A stretch of DNA of 64,000 bases from Faecalibacterium sp. (GTDB taxonomy: Bacteria > Bacillota > Clostridia > Oscillospirales > Ruminococcaceae): the NCBI GenBank assembly GCA_022652735.1, contig JALCRP010000004.1, forward strand, positions 116,071 to 180,070, in the 5' to 3' direction. Shown piece by piece: positions 16,170 to 24,345 of this stretch. The notes under the pieces were generated by a model. It did no database searches. It saw nothing but the letters and a program-made list of their open reading frames with translations, and was not told where the DNA came from. Every line of letters starts with the position of its first letter. The stretch's first letter is position 1. The position numbers and the translations under genes are program-made.

Positions 16170-16832
16170 TTATGCGGCTGCCGCGCCGAACGTAAGCGCA
16201 AGGATGTCGATATAGTGTGTTGTCCAATTCATTGTATTGAGCACCGCCTGACGCGCGTAGTAAAGCGGCGTGTCAAATACGCCCAACATCAGCAGCAAAA
16301 ACATGCCCACAAAAATGTAGCGCTCATATTTCATGATGCCGAAATACCACCGCCGCGGCAAAAAGGTCAACAGAATGCGGCTGCCGTCAAACGGCGGGAT
16401 CGGAATCAGGTTAAATACCGCCAGCGTGACGTTGATGAGCACCATGTATTCAAAGAAATCCGTCAGCAGCGTAAACGCCAGCCCAGCCGGCGCAAAATAA
16501 GCCAGCAGCTTAAACACGACAAAGCTGACATAGCCCAAAAGCAGATTTGCCACAGGCCCGGCCAGCGCCGTAATCGCCATGCCCGCCTTCGGGTTTTTGA
16601 AGCGGCGCGTATCTGTCGGCACGGGCTTTGCCCAGCCGACGCCCGCCACAATCATACAGATTGCACCCATCGGATCAAAATGGGCCAGCGGGTTCATCGT
16701 CATACGGCCGTAGTCCTTTGCGGTACTGTCGCCAAGGCGCCAGCTGACGAATGCATGCGCCGCCTCATGGAACGGGATGGCAATCAGCATCACCAGCGCG
16801 CGGAAAAGGTACATCAGGGTTGTTGTATTCAT
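16170..16832 (-). CDS. Site-2-protease-type M50 metallopeptidase
   Basis: 220 residues, about six membrane segments. The zinc motif HEAAH (residues 22-26, in AIPFHEAAHAFVSWRLGD) and the second ligand region NLIPIPPFDGSR (around 145) are intact, so it should be an active intramembrane protease of the rhomboid-unrelated S2P group. Such short soluble-domain-free S2Ps are common before scpA in Firmicutes; the substrate is not known. Own promoter at 16856-16884; start preceded by AAAGGAG. First gene of the scpA-scpB-DUF2953-ytfJ unit. Confidence 0.88.
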   Translation of the reverse strand: MNTTTLMYLFRALVMLIAIPFHEAAHAFVSWRLGDSTAKDYGRMTMNPLAHFDPMGAICMIVAGVGWAKPVPTDTRRFKNPKAGMAITALAGPVANLLLGYVSFVVFKLLAYFAPAGLAFTLLTDFFEYMVLINVTLAVFNLIPIPPFDGSRILLTFLPRRWYFGIMKYERYIFVGMFLLLMLGVFDTPLYYARQAVLNTMNWTTHYIDILALTFGAAAA

Positions 16833-16855
16833 AGCAGCTCCTTTATAAGAATATC

Positions 16856-16884
16856 ATTATACCTTTTTTCCGCCATGCAGACAA
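16856..16884 (-). promoter_or_regulatory. Sigma-A promoter of the M50-scpAB operon
   Basis: Reverse strand TTGTCT, 17 bases, TATAAT, 24 bases before the start codon. Confidence 0.75.
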
Positions 16885-16923
16885 GGGCCGCCGCCCAAGG
16901 CGAAAGATTTTTCGGAAAATATC

Positions 16924-16952
16924 TTGCTTTTTCGCCTTGCGTCTGCTACAAT
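16924..16952 (+). promoter_or_regulatory. Sigma-A promoter of rpmB
   Basis: Forward TTGCTT, 17 bases, TACAAT, leaving a leader of about 45 bases before rpmB. Confidence 0.75.
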
Positions 16953-17004
16953 AGTCAAGCTGATGATTTTTAGTAGCTACTTCATAGCGAGGAGGTGCAG
17001 CAAA

Positions 17005-17193
17005 TTGGCTAAATGTGCATGCTGTGGGAAGGGTGTCAACTTTGGCATTCAGGTTTCCCACTCTCATCGTCGGAGCAACCGTACCTGGAAGCCCAACGTC
17101 AAGCGTGTTAAGGCGGTTGTCGAGGGTTCTCCCAAGTATATCTACGCATGCTCCCGCTGCCTGCGCTCGGGTAAGGTTACCCGCGCTGTATAA
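17005..17193 (+). CDS. rpmB: 50S ribosomal protein L28
   Basis: 62 residues, full length. The start is a TTG at 17005, fixed by a strong GAGGAGGTG nine bases upstream and by the invariant N-terminus AKCACCGKGVNFG; an ATG start would remove the conserved beginning. It contains two CxxC pairs (CACC, CSRC), the zinc-binding form of L28. Basic core HSHRRSNRTWKPNVKRV is typical. Single-gene unit with its own promoter and terminator. Confidence 0.97.
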   Translation: MAKCACCGKGVNFGIQVSHSHRRSNRTWKPNVKRVKAVVEGSPKYIYACSRCLRSGKVTRAV

Positions 17194-17211
17194 GCGAACG
17201 AATGAAAATAT

Positions 17212-17255
17212 GGCGCCGGTGGAAAGTGAATGCTTTCTGCCGGCGCCTTATTTTT
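17212..17255. terminator. Terminator between rpmB and pilT
   Basis: Stem GGCGCCGG/CCGGCGCC continued by AAAG/CTTT, followed forward by TTATTTTT; the reverse side is AT-rich as well, so it may serve the convergent pilus-like operon. Confidence 0.85.
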
Positions 17256-17277
17256 GTTTTCTTTTTTGGGTTTTGCC

Positions 17278-18339
17278 TCAGCTCTGTGCGAGCTTGCGTT
17301 TCATGCTGTCCAGATTGAGGCTGTAGGTCATGGCCGTTTCGGCCGAGATCAGGCCATCATGATACAGCGCCAGCAGGCTGCTTTCCATCGTGCACATACC
17401 TTCGGCCGCGCCCGCCTGAATCGCGCCGTCGATCTGATAGGTTTTGCTCTCGCGGATCAGGTTGCGGATCGCCGGATTCACCTTCATGATCTCGAAGGCC
17501 GGGCGCAGATGCCCATCTTTTGTAGGCAAAAGCTGCTGGCTGATTACCGCGCGCAGCACCATCGAAAGCTGGATACGAATCTGGGCCTGCTGCTCGGCCG
17601 GGAACGAATCAATGATGCGATCAACGGAGTTGGCCGCGCCGGTGGTATGCAGGGTGCTCAGCATCAGCTCGCCTGTTTCGGCCGCGGTGATTGCCGTTTC
17701 CATTGTTTCGTGGTCGCGCATCTCCCCCAGCAGGATCACATCCGGGCTTTCGCGCAAAGCGCTGCGCAGCGCCGAGAGATACGAGGGGCAGTCGGTATAA
17801 ATTTCGCGCTGCGTCACGATGCAGCTGCCGTGGCGGTGGACATACTCGATTGGGTCCTCCATCGTAATGATATGGCCGCTGCGCGCGTGGTTGATGGCAT
17901 CAATCAGGCAGGCCAGCGTAGAGGATTTGCCCGAGCCTGCGCTGCCTGTGACAAGGATCAGCCCCTTTTGATACTGGGCCGCCTGCATTACCTCGGGCGG
18001 CAGATGCAGTTGTTCCGGCGTAGGGATGCCAAACTGGATTGCGCGGATCACCGAAGCCACGCTGCCGCGCTGATGCATCACGTTGACGCGGAAGCGCCCG
18101 AGGTTCGCCATCGCAAAGGAGAAATCATCATCCTCCTGCGGCTGATCGATACAGGCCGCCTCACGGCCGCACAGCTGATAGATGCCCGCCACAAGGGCAT
18201 GTGTATCCTGCGGGGTCAGGCGCTCGCCCTCCCGCTGCTGGTTTCCGTGCACCTTATAGGTTACAGGGACGCCGGGAATCAGGAAGATGTCGGATGCGCC
18301 GCAGGTGATCCCCTGCTGTAAAATCTGCTGAATATCCAT
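17278..18339 (-). CDS. pilT: PilT-type retraction ATPase
   Basis: 353 residues, full length for PilT. Walker A GSAGSGKS at 132-139, Asp box and Walker B ILLGEMRDHETMETAI, His box TLHTTGAANSVDRIIDSFP, and the C-terminal AIRNLIRE motif that marks retraction ATPases rather than PilB extension ATPases. Hexameric motor that depolymerises type IV pili. It is the last gene of a seven-gene operon that has PilC but no PilB, no prepilin peptidase and no canonical prepilin. Confidence 0.9.
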   Translation of the reverse strand: MDIQQILQQGITCGASDIFLIPGVPVTYKVHGNQQREGERLTPQDTHALVAGIYQLCGREAACIDQPQEDDDFSFAMANLGRFRVNVMHQRGSVASVIRAIQFGIPTPEQLHLPPEVMQAAQYQKGLILVTGSAGSGKSSTLACLIDAINHARSGHIITMEDPIEYVHRHGSCIVTQREIYTDCPSYLSALRSALRESPDVILLGEMRDHETMETAITAAETGELMLSTLHTTGAANSVDRIIDSFPAEQQAQIRIQLSMVLRAVISQQLLPTKDGHLRPAFEIMKVNPAIRNLIRESKTYQIDGAIQAGAAEGMCTMESSLLALYHDGLISAETAMTYSLNLDSMKRKLAQS

Positions 18340-18354
18340 AATTCCTCCGATATG

Positions 18355-18783
18355 TTATGTAGGGAAGCTGCCCTCCCAAAGGCCGCCGATGTTGCTGTCT
18401 TCCTGCCAAACGGCCGTGTTCTGCCAGCATGTGATCTGATACCGTCCCCCGCCTTCCAGCCGAAGCGAAACTTGCAGGGTGCGGCCGTTTTGGGTATCCA
18501 GCTCGGCCGAAATGGTGCCTGCCGTGATTGTGCAGCCCGCCGGCAAGTCGCTTTGCTGCACATCGCCGTTTTTCGCGGCCACGGCGGCGTCCACTTGGGC
18601 AAGCCATGCCTGCCCGGCGCTTTCAGTTTCGTAATAGGCCGCCACCTGCGCCGCATATTTGTCGGCCACGGCCGCGTCTGCGTGGGCCGTCGCCACCGTC
18701 AGCGCACACAGCGCCGTCACGCACAAAATGACCACTGTGAACAGCAGCGTAATGCTGCCCAGCCGAAGCTCTTTATGCCGCAT
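18355..18783 (-). CDS. Small anchored pseudopilin-like protein, unknown
   Basis: 142 residues: short basic N-terminus (MRHKELRLG), one hydrophobic helix (SITLLFTVVILCVTALCALTVATA), then an Ala-rich amphipathic stretch and a C-terminal beta-rich part (ISAELDTQNGRTLQVSLRLEG). The Gly directly before a long hydrophobic helix is prepilin-like, but the Glu at +5 is missing. No named family recognised. The start at 18783 overlaps the preceding gene by 11 bases; the longer upstream frame has no ribosome site. Membrane-anchored component of the pilus-like operon by context. Confidence 0.75.
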   Translation of the reverse strand: MRHKELRLGSITLLFTVVILCVTALCALTVATAHADAAVADKYAAQVAAYYETESAGQAWLAQVDAAVAAKNGDVQQSDLPAGCTITAGTISAELDTQNGRTLQVSLRLEGGGRYQITCWQNTAVWQEDSNIGGLWEGSFPT

Positions 18784-19228
18784 CCGCGCTGCCCCCTTCC
18801 GGCAGATATTTTTCCGTATCCAATGCAGCGCAGGTTTCGCCCGCAGCGTTCTGCACGGCAAAATGCGCGGTTTGCAGGGCACCGGCCGCAGTTACCTGCT
18901 GTTCCGTGCGGATCGTCAGCGTATAGCAGCCGCCTTGCGCGGGGCACAGCGTATCGTCATACGAAAGCAGCGTGGTATCGCCGGAAACCTCGGCGAAATC
19001 CGTTCCGCCCAAAATCGAAAGGGTACCTGCCACGGTGCCGTCCGCCGAAAAGGCCTCGGCCGCGCTGCGGCAGATCTCCGTGCCATCGTTGGTTTGTTTG
19101 GCGCGGCGGCTCAGCGCGGCGGCGCCGGCAAACGCCTGCATCAAAACTGCGCATACGCCCAGAAAAAGAAACAGCAGCAGAAGAATTTGCAAAAAGAAGG
19201 CAAAGCCGGTTCGTTGTTCTCGTTTCAT
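18773..19228 (-). CDS. Small anchored pseudopilin-like protein, unknown
   Basis: 151 residues. N-terminus MKREQRTGFAFFLQILLLL: a basic leader ending in Gly, then Phe and a hydrophobic helix, the layout of a type III/IV signal but without Glu5. The helix is followed by an amphipathic segment (FAGAAALSRRAKQTNDGTEI) and a small globular domain with two cysteines (LCPAQGGCYTL). Not assigned to a family. It overlaps its upstream neighbour by four bases (ATGA) and its downstream one by 11, so the products are probably made in fixed proportion. Confidence 0.75.
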   Translation of the reverse strand: MKREQRTGFAFFLQILLLLFLFLGVCAVLMQAFAGAAALSRRAKQTNDGTEICRSAAEAFSADGTVAGTLSILGGTDFAEVSGDTTLLSYDDTLCPAQGGCYTLTIRTEQQVTAAGALQTAHFAVQNAAGETCAALDTEKYLPEGGSADAA

Positions 19229-19683
19229 GCCGCGCTCGCCTCCTTGCTGCGCACCGCCGCATACGCGGTGCGTCCGTCTGCCGTAACGGCAAGTACGCCG
19301 CCCTGTGCAAACGTGACATCAAAGTTGGTGCAGGCGGCGATTGTCTGCGCCGAGCTCGGCGCGAAGCTGCTGCCGACAAGGGCCGTCTCCTCCACAAGGT
19401 TGCCCTGATAGAGATAAATGCGCACCACATATTGGCTGTCCGTCGTGGCAAGCTGAAGTGCTTTCCCCTCCGGCCCGTCGGCAAGCACAACGCCGTCCGC
19501 CGCATCCGCGGCCGCAACACGGCTTTGCACATAGGCCAGCGTAGCGCGCATACGGTCGTTTTCCTGCTGGGCATCAGTAACGCTGCGGTACAGCCGTGCG
19601 CCCAAAAGTGCCACCATCAAAAGGGCCGCCGCCATCATCATATAGAGAGCCAGCGCGCTCCAAAGCCTGTGATTCTGCTTCAT
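19225..19683 (-). CDS. DUF4860-like anchored protein of the pilus-like operon
   Basis: 152 residues: N-terminal helix (LWSALALYMMMAAALLMVALLG), then RLYRSVTDAQQENDRMRATLAYVQSRV, and a beta-rich domain (LQLATTDSQYVVRIYLYQGNLVE). The layout resembles DUF4860 proteins seen in clostridial pilus-like operons; the family call is from memory of the pattern and is moderate. No prepilin cleavage Gly. The segment after the helix resembles the amphipathic helix of a pilin stalk. Function unknown; probably a minor pilin or an assembly platform partner. Confidence 0.65.
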   Translation of the reverse strand: MKQNHRLWSALALYMMMAAALLMVALLGARLYRSVTDAQQENDRMRATLAYVQSRVAAADAADGVVLADGPEGKALQLATTDSQYVVRIYLYQGNLVEETALVGSSFAPSSAQTIAACTNFDVTFAQGGVLAVTADGRTAYAAVRSKEASAA

Positions 19684-19699
19684 GGCCTGCCCTCCTAGC

Positions 19700-20011
19700 C
19701 TATTTGGTCAGCACGGAAACCTGCGGCAGCAGGTTGCTGGCAAATGCATCATAGCTCACGATATATCGTTCCTGATTTACGATCAGGCCGTAGTTTTCTT
19801 CCATATAAGCAAGGTCGGGCGGATACACGCCTTCGACCGAATAGCACTGCACGGCACAGCGCAGCACCGCCTGCCGCACGGCGCCCTGCTCCTGTGCGGC
19901 GAGGTCTGCCATCACCTTTTGATACAGCGCCGCCGCGCCCGCAAGGCACAGCAGAATCAGCGCCGCCGCCAAGAGGCGTTTGATCCCTGTATTCCGTTTT
20001 GTTTGGTTCAT
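19700..20011 (-). CDS. Pseudopilin-like protein
   Basis: 103 residues. One N-terminal helix (LLAAALILLCLAGAAALY), an amphipathic continuation (QKVMADLAAQEQGAVRQAVLR), then CYSVEGVYPPDLAYMEENYGL, a stretch strongly reminiscent of the alpha-beta loop of type IV pilins and pseudopilins (CYxxEGxYPPxLxxLE). It lacks the prepilin GFTLIE cleavage site. Ten bases after pilC. Best candidate for the structural subunit of the operon. Confidence 0.7.
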   Translation of the reverse strand: MNQTKRNTGIKRLLAAALILLCLAGAAALYQKVMADLAAQEQGAVRQAVLRCAVQCYSVEGVYPPDLAYMEENYGLIVNQERYIVSYDAFASNLLPQVSVLTK

Positions 20012-20021
20012 ATTGCTTTCC

Positions 20022-21068
20022 TCACCCGATCGAGCTTAAAATGCCGATCAGCGGCAGCATCGCCGCCAGCAGCGTAATGCCCACGGCCAGTGTCAAAAAT
20101 GCCGTCAGCAGCGGCTCGATGCCCTCAATCACGCCGTAGATCGCGTTTTCTGCGTCGCGGCCCGTGATTTCCGCAAGCTTTGCCAGCGTCATATCCAGCT
20201 TGCCGCTGCGGCTGCCGCTTTGCAGCATGCGGCCATACAGCGGCGCAAAGATTTTTTCTTCGTTCATCGCCTGTGCAAGGCTTGCGCCGCCCGCCATCTG
20301 CTGATTGCAACGCGTGACGCTTGTGCGCAGCGCGCCGTGCGTCACGCCCTTGGCCGCTTCCTGCATGGCCGAATCCGGGTCAAGCCCGGAGGCCGTAAAG
20401 GTTGCCAGCGTATCCGTCAAGCGGCTGGCAGCCAGCTGCCGCGCTGCCGCCGCCGTCAGCGGCAGCTTTTCGAGCCATCCGGCCAGCCGTGCCTTGCCAT
20501 TGGGCGTTTTTGCCATCGCCATGCCGATCAACAGCACGGCACACACCACCAGCGTGGCCGCCAGCGCGGCCCAGCTGAAGATGCGCGAGGCCGCCACATA
20601 GGCATAGCTGCTGCCGGCAAGGCTGCCCGCGAGGCTTTCATACACGCCGACAAATACGGGCACGACCTTCCATACCAAAAAGCCCAATACCACACACATC
20701 AAGAGCAACAAAACCAAAGGATACACCAGCGCCCCGCGCAGGCGCTGCTGCATGGCATCCTCGCGCTCGTAATAATCTGCCAGACGATCCAGCACCTGCT
20801 CGGTGCGGCCGGCCTTTTCGCCCGCGCCGATCATCCCCGCCGCATACGCCGGCAGCGCGCTTTGCGCTGCCGCGGCAAAGGTGCTGCCCTGCTGCATCGC
20901 GGCCGCCATTTCGGCCGCCGCCGCGGCAAATACCATGTCGCCGGAAGCATCCTCGCCCAGCATCGCCAGCGCTTCGTCCGGCTGGGTGCCGGCGGCCAGC
21001 ATCATCGCCATATTGCGGCAGAACAAGCTAACCGAAAGGTCATCCATCTTTTTTTCTTTTGTAGCCAT
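20022..21068 (-). CDS. pilC: PilC/GspF-type inner-membrane platform protein
   Basis: 348 residues with two tandem T2SSF domains, each ending in a membrane hairpin. The first domain shows SLFCRNMAMMLAAGTQPDEAL and ends LVLLLLMCVVLGFLVWKVVPVFV; the second shows RQLAASRLTDTLATFTASGLDPDSAM and MLQSGSRSGKLDMTLAKLAEI. The C-terminal segment LTAFLTLAVGITLLAAMLPLIGILSSIG matches PilC. It anchors the assembly ATPase and pilus base. The only PilC in the window; second gene of the operon. Confidence 0.9.
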   Translation of the reverse strand: MATKEKKMDDLSVSLFCRNMAMMLAAGTQPDEALAMLGEDASGDMVFAAAAAEMAAAMQQGSTFAAAAQSALPAYAAGMIGAGEKAGRTEQVLDRLADYYEREDAMQQRLRGALVYPLVLLLLMCVVLGFLVWKVVPVFVGVYESLAGSLAGSSYAYVAASRIFSWAALAATLVVCAVLLIGMAMAKTPNGKARLAGWLEKLPLTAAAARQLAASRLTDTLATFTASGLDPDSAMQEAAKGVTHGALRTSVTRCNQQMAGGASLAQAMNEEKIFAPLYGRMLQSGSRSGKLDMTLAKLAEITGRDAENAIYGVIEGIEPLLTAFLTLAVGITLLAAMLPLIGILSSIG

Positions 21069-21092
21069 TATGATACGCTCCTTTATGCTGGG

Positions 21093-22058
21093 TCAATAAG
21101 TGTAACGGTTTACATAATTGGTATCGTCTGTCAAAAACGAGGGGTCAACATCGTTTGCGGCGAATGTCGTATCAATCCGCTGCCAGCTGCCCGGGCTTGC
21201 CGCGATCTCCACCGTAATCCAGCCCTGTTCTTTTAGGTAAATCTCATTCCATGCATGATAGATGTCGCCAACGTATCCTGTAATCAGGCGGGTGGGGATG
21301 CCGGCGCTGCGCAGCATCGCGGCGGCCAGCGCCGCGTAATCAAAGCAGATGCCCTTGCCGCTTGCAAGCGTTTCGTCGGGGTCAGGCAGATAGCCTTTCT
21401 CCACGGTTTTAGCCTTTTCATAATCGTAGGCGACGTTTTCCGTCAGATATGCATACACGGCCGCGGCCATTTCCGTATCCGTCGCACAGCCCTCGGCCAG
21501 CTGCCTCGCCTTGGCCACGCACGCGGAATTCGCCCCGTAGTTTACAAGCTGGCTCGGGCGTAAAAACGGCTCAAACGCATCCGCAAGGGCAACTTCAGCC
21601 TTCGTCTCATACAGTGCCACATACTGCGAACCGCCAATATTTTGCATCACGCGCAGCGTATAGGTTCCGTCGCCGCAGTTGAAGGGAAAAACTGCCGGTG
21701 TGCCGTCCTGCGGCAGATCATAGGTATAAGTCGTATCTCCAAGGGCCGCCTGAAACTTTAAACGGCTTTCGCTGACGGCCGAAACCGCAACATACCCCTC
21801 GGCCGTGCAGGAAAGGTCGATCTGTACCCCGTTTTCGCCCTGTGCCGCCGCGGCGTGGAACTCGCTTTCGCGGAAAGCCGGGATGGCAAGGCCGCCGGCC
21901 GTTTTTTGCGGCGCAGAAGCCGTCGGCACCGAGGCCACCGAAACAGACGCCGCTGTTTTGCTTTGTGCCGCCGCGCCCGGGCCGCCCCCGCATCCGGCAA
22001 AAAGGGCAAAGACAGGTACCAGCGCCAGCGCCGCCGCCGATTTCACGATTTTGCGCAA
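21093..22058 (-). CDS. Transglutaminase-like domain lipoprotein
   Basis: About 321 residues. A lipoprotein signal (KIVKSAAALALVPVFALFAGC, lipobox LFAGC) is followed by a Ser/Ala linker, a beta-sandwich-like N-terminal domain, and a C-terminal transglutaminase-like domain. The full triad is visible: Cys in GKGICFDYAALAAAMLRSAG, His in YHAWNEIYLKEQGW, Asp in WQRIDTTF. Such domains act as cysteine proteases or transamidases at the cell surface. First gene of the pilus-like operon, 24 bases before pilC. The start is uncertain: TTG at 22058 gives a clean signal peptide; another TTG at 22100 adds 14 residues. Confidence 0.82.
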   Translation of the reverse strand: MRKIVKSAAALALVPVFALFAGCGGGPGAAAQSKTAASVSVASVPTASAPQKTAGGLAIPAFRESEFHAAAAQGENGVQIDLSCTAEGYVAVSAVSESRLKFQAALGDTTYTYDLPQDGTPAVFPFNCGDGTYTLRVMQNIGGSQYVALYETKAEVALADAFEPFLRPSQLVNYGANSACVAKARQLAEGCATDTEMAAAVYAYLTENVAYDYEKAKTVEKGYLPDPDETLASGKGICFDYAALAAAMLRSAGIPTRLITGYVGDIYHAWNEIYLKEQGWITVEIAASPGSWQRIDTTFAANDVDPSFLTDDTNYVNRYTY

Positions 22059-22281
22059 AGCCTTCGCCCCTTTCCGACGGGTTTCCGTATTATCCCGCAA
22101 AACTCTCTTTCAATATACTCCCGTGCCTAGGCAAAAGTAAACCCCTTTTGCCGCGCGCGGGCCGGCGGGCCGGTTGCAATTCGCGCACCCATGTACTATC
22201 ATAAAACCACATTTCGGAACAGGCGATTTTTCGCGGCGGTGCCGCGGCATCGCCCTGCCGCCGCGAAAGGAGCGTTGCCCT

Positions 22282-22458
22282 GTGCCATTGCCGAAAGATC
22301 CGATCCTGCTTTACAGCACCGTTAATATGCTGCTGCGGGATCGCTATGCTTCGCTGGACGCCCTGTGTGAAGATCAGGATGTCTGCCAAAACGAGCTTTG
22401 TGCCGTGCTGGAAGCTGCCGGGTATCATTATTTTCCGGCGCAGAATCAATTTCGCTGA
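22282..22458 (+). CDS. DUF4250 family small protein
   Basis: 58 residues from a GTG start at 22282, preceded by AAAGGAG. The sequence VPLPKDPILLYSTVNMLLRD, then YASLDALCEDQDV and LCAVLEAAGYHYFPAQNQF, matches DUF4250, a small family common in Clostridia with the pattern LPxDPxxLxSxVNxxLRDxYxSLDxLC and a terminal NQF. Function unknown. The frame continues upstream without conservation, so the GTG start is favoured. The 180 bases before it hold an inverted repeat-rich GC stretch and no clear promoter. Confidence 0.82.
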   Translation: MPLPKDPILLYSTVNMLLRDRYASLDALCEDQDVCQNELCAVLEAAGYHYFPAQNQFR

Positions 22459-22633
22459 CGCCGAAGGCGGGCATCTTGGCCGGCGCAGCCGTTTCGGGCA
22501 GGATGCCGTGCACAGCAGTTTGGGCAAAAGCAGCGATGGCCGCGCCTTTTTGGGGGCTGTGGCCTTTTATTTTTTGCCCGCCTTGTCAAAAGTTTTGCCC
22601 GGGCAGCGCGTATATTTTCGGCGCATTTGCGTA

Positions 22634-22661
22634 TTGCTTTTTTACTCTTTTGTGCTACTAT
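22634..22661 (+). promoter_or_regulatory. Promoter of the amino-acid ABC operon
   Basis: Forward TTGCTT, 16 bases, TACTAT. Its leader has an AGCCC/GGGCT hairpin at about 22689-22708 just before the ribosome site. Between 22459 and 22633 I see no gene. Confidence 0.5.
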
Positions 22662-22728
22662 GGTAAAGTGTTAAAGCAAACGTAACCAGCCCGCGCTCTT
22701 GTGGGCTCTACAGAGGGGGATTTTACAA

Positions 22729-23598
22729 ATGAAAAATATGATTTCTCGCCGCAGTTTCCTGCAGGCCTCCGGCCTTGCCGCCGCCGTATGCGCCGCCGGC
22801 GCGCTTTCCGCCTGCGGCAGCACTTCCGCAGCCGCTTCTTCTGCGGCTGCTTCTTCTGCCCCGGCTTCTTCTGCCGCGGACAGTGATTGGTCTTATATCT
22901 CCGGCAAAGGCGAGCTGGTAATCGGCATGACGATTTTCGAGCCGATGAACTACTATGACGCCAACAATACGCTGATCGGTTTTGACACCGAGCTGGCGCA
23001 GGCCGCCTGCAAAAAGCTTGGCCTCACCGCTACTTTTCAGGAGATTGATTGGGACAATAAGGTGATCGAGCTGAACGCCAAGAACATCGACTGCATCTGG
23101 AACGGCATGACCATCACCGATGAGCTGGGCAAGAGCATCGATTTTTCGACGCCGTACAGCGGCAACATGCAGGTTTGCGTCATTAATGCCGCAAATAAAG
23201 ATCAGTTTACCGACGCCGATACGATCAATGCCGATGGCGTTCAGGTCGGCGCCGAGGCCGGCTCTGCGGGCGAAGCCGCCGCACAGGAGAGCTTCCCGAA
23301 TGCGGCGCTTACCTCTGTCAACGCGCAGCGCGATTGCCTGATGGAGCTAAAAAGCGGTACGTTGGATGTCGGCGTGATCGACTATGTAATGGCCAAAGCC
23401 TCCACGGGCGAGGGCACGAGCTATACCGATCTTATGATTGTACCCGATCTTGAGCTTTCCAAAGAAGAATACGGCGTCGGCCTGCGCAAGGGCAGCGATT
23501 TCACTGCCAAGCTGAACGATGCCCTGCAACAGCTTGCGGGCGACGGCACCGTGGACGCGCTGGCCGAAAAGTATCCTTCCGTCATGGTAACGCTGTAA
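22729..23598 (+). CDS. Polar amino-acid ABC transporter substrate-binding lipoprotein with Tat-type signal
   Basis: 289 residues, SBP family 3. N-terminus MKNMISRRSFLQASGLAAAV carries a twin-arginine motif (SRRSFLQ) and ends in the lipobox LSAC, so it looks like a Tat-exported lipoprotein. A Ser/Ala linker precedes the binding domain: LVIGMTIFEPMNYYDANNTL, IGFDTELAQAACKKLGL, then NGMTITDELGKSIDFSTPYSG and a terminal LNDALQQLAGDGTVDALAEKYP. The ligand is probably a polar or sulfur amino acid; not determinable. Start chosen by GAGGGGG seven bases upstream. First gene of a three-gene importer. Confidence 0.92.
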   Translation: MKNMISRRSFLQASGLAAAVCAAGALSACGSTSAAASSAAASSAPASSAADSDWSYISGKGELVIGMTIFEPMNYYDANNTLIGFDTELAQAACKKLGLTATFQEIDWDNKVIELNAKNIDCIWNGMTITDELGKSIDFSTPYSGNMQVCVINAANKDQFTDADTINADGVQVGAEAGSAGEAAAQESFPNAALTSVNAQRDCLMELKSGTLDVGVIDYVMAKASTGEGTSYTDLMIVPDLELSKEEYGVGLRKGSDFTAKLNDALQQLAGDGTVDALAEKYPSVMVTL

Positions 23599-23692
23599 CC
23601 CAGCAAAGCTCGCCCTTTTCACAGCTTTTTCGGGCTGTGTGCCTTCTTCTGCTGTGCGGAAGAAGGATTTTTGATTTCAGGAGGAACATGCT

Positions 23693-24340
23693 ATGACGTT
23701 TGCGCAGGTTTCGCTTCAGCTGCTGGCCGGCTTTCAAACGACGCTTTATATCTTTTTTGTGGTGCTGCTTTGCTCGCTGCCGCTGGGGCTGGTGGTTTCT
23801 TTCGGCTCCATGTCGCGTTTTCGCCCGCTGCGGTGGTTTACCCGCTTTGTCATCTGGGTGATCCGCGGCACCCCGCTGATGCTGCAGATCATCACGGTGT
23901 TTTATGTGCCGGGGCTTGTGTTCGGCATGCCGATGAAAAACCGTCTGATCGCGGTGCTCGTCGCGTTCATCATCAACTACAGCGTCTATTTTTCCGAGAT
24001 CTACCGCGCCGGTATCGAGGCGATCCCGCAAGGGCAGTATGAAGCCGGGCAGGTGCTTGGCATGACAAAGCCGCAGATCTTTGTACATATCGTGCTGCTG
24101 CAAGTCGTAAAGCGCATCCTGCCCCCCATGACGAACGAGGTCATCACGCTGGTAAAGGATACCGCGCTGGCCCGCGTCATCATGGTGGTTGAGCTGATTA
24201 AGGCCGCGCAGGACATTGTCGCCGGATACGGCCTGATCTGGCCGCTGTTTTATACGGCAGTGTTCTATCTCGCGGCCGTGGGCATCCTGACACTGGTGCT
24301 CGGCACCGTCGAAAAGAAACTGGATTACTATAAGGGGTGA
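23693..24340 (+). CDS. Polar amino-acid ABC transporter permease
   Basis: 215 residues, HisM/GlnP-type permease with about five membrane segments. N-terminal motif [28 protein letters not shown], then [20 protein letters not shown] and the EAA loop [21 protein letters not shown]. Start at 23693 is preceded by AGGAGG. It forms a homodimeric channel for the binding protein upstream; the stop overlaps the beginning region of the ATPase gene. Confidence 0.93.
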   Translation: MTFAQVSLQLLAGFQTTLYIFFVVLLCSLPLGLVVSFGSMSRFRPLRWFTRFVIWVIRGTPLMLQIITVFYVPGLVFGMPMKNRLIAVLVAFIINYSVYFSEIYRAGIEAIPQGQYEAGQVLGMTKPQIFVHIVLLQVVKRILPPMTNEVITLVKDTALARVIMVVELIKAAQDIVAGYGLIWPLFYTAVFYLAAVGILTLVLGTVEKKLDYYKG

Positions 24341-24345
24341 GCAGC

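Noticed and set aside
16924..17004. ATG-initiated longer version of L28 beginning at 16924.
   Set aside because: It would include the promoter and the ribosome site; the TTG at 17005 with GAGGAGGTG gives the conserved N-terminus.
22480..22610. Hairpin GGCC...GGCC followed by T-rich bases as terminator of the DUF4250 gene.
   Set aside because: The stem is too imperfect to support a terminator call by eye.
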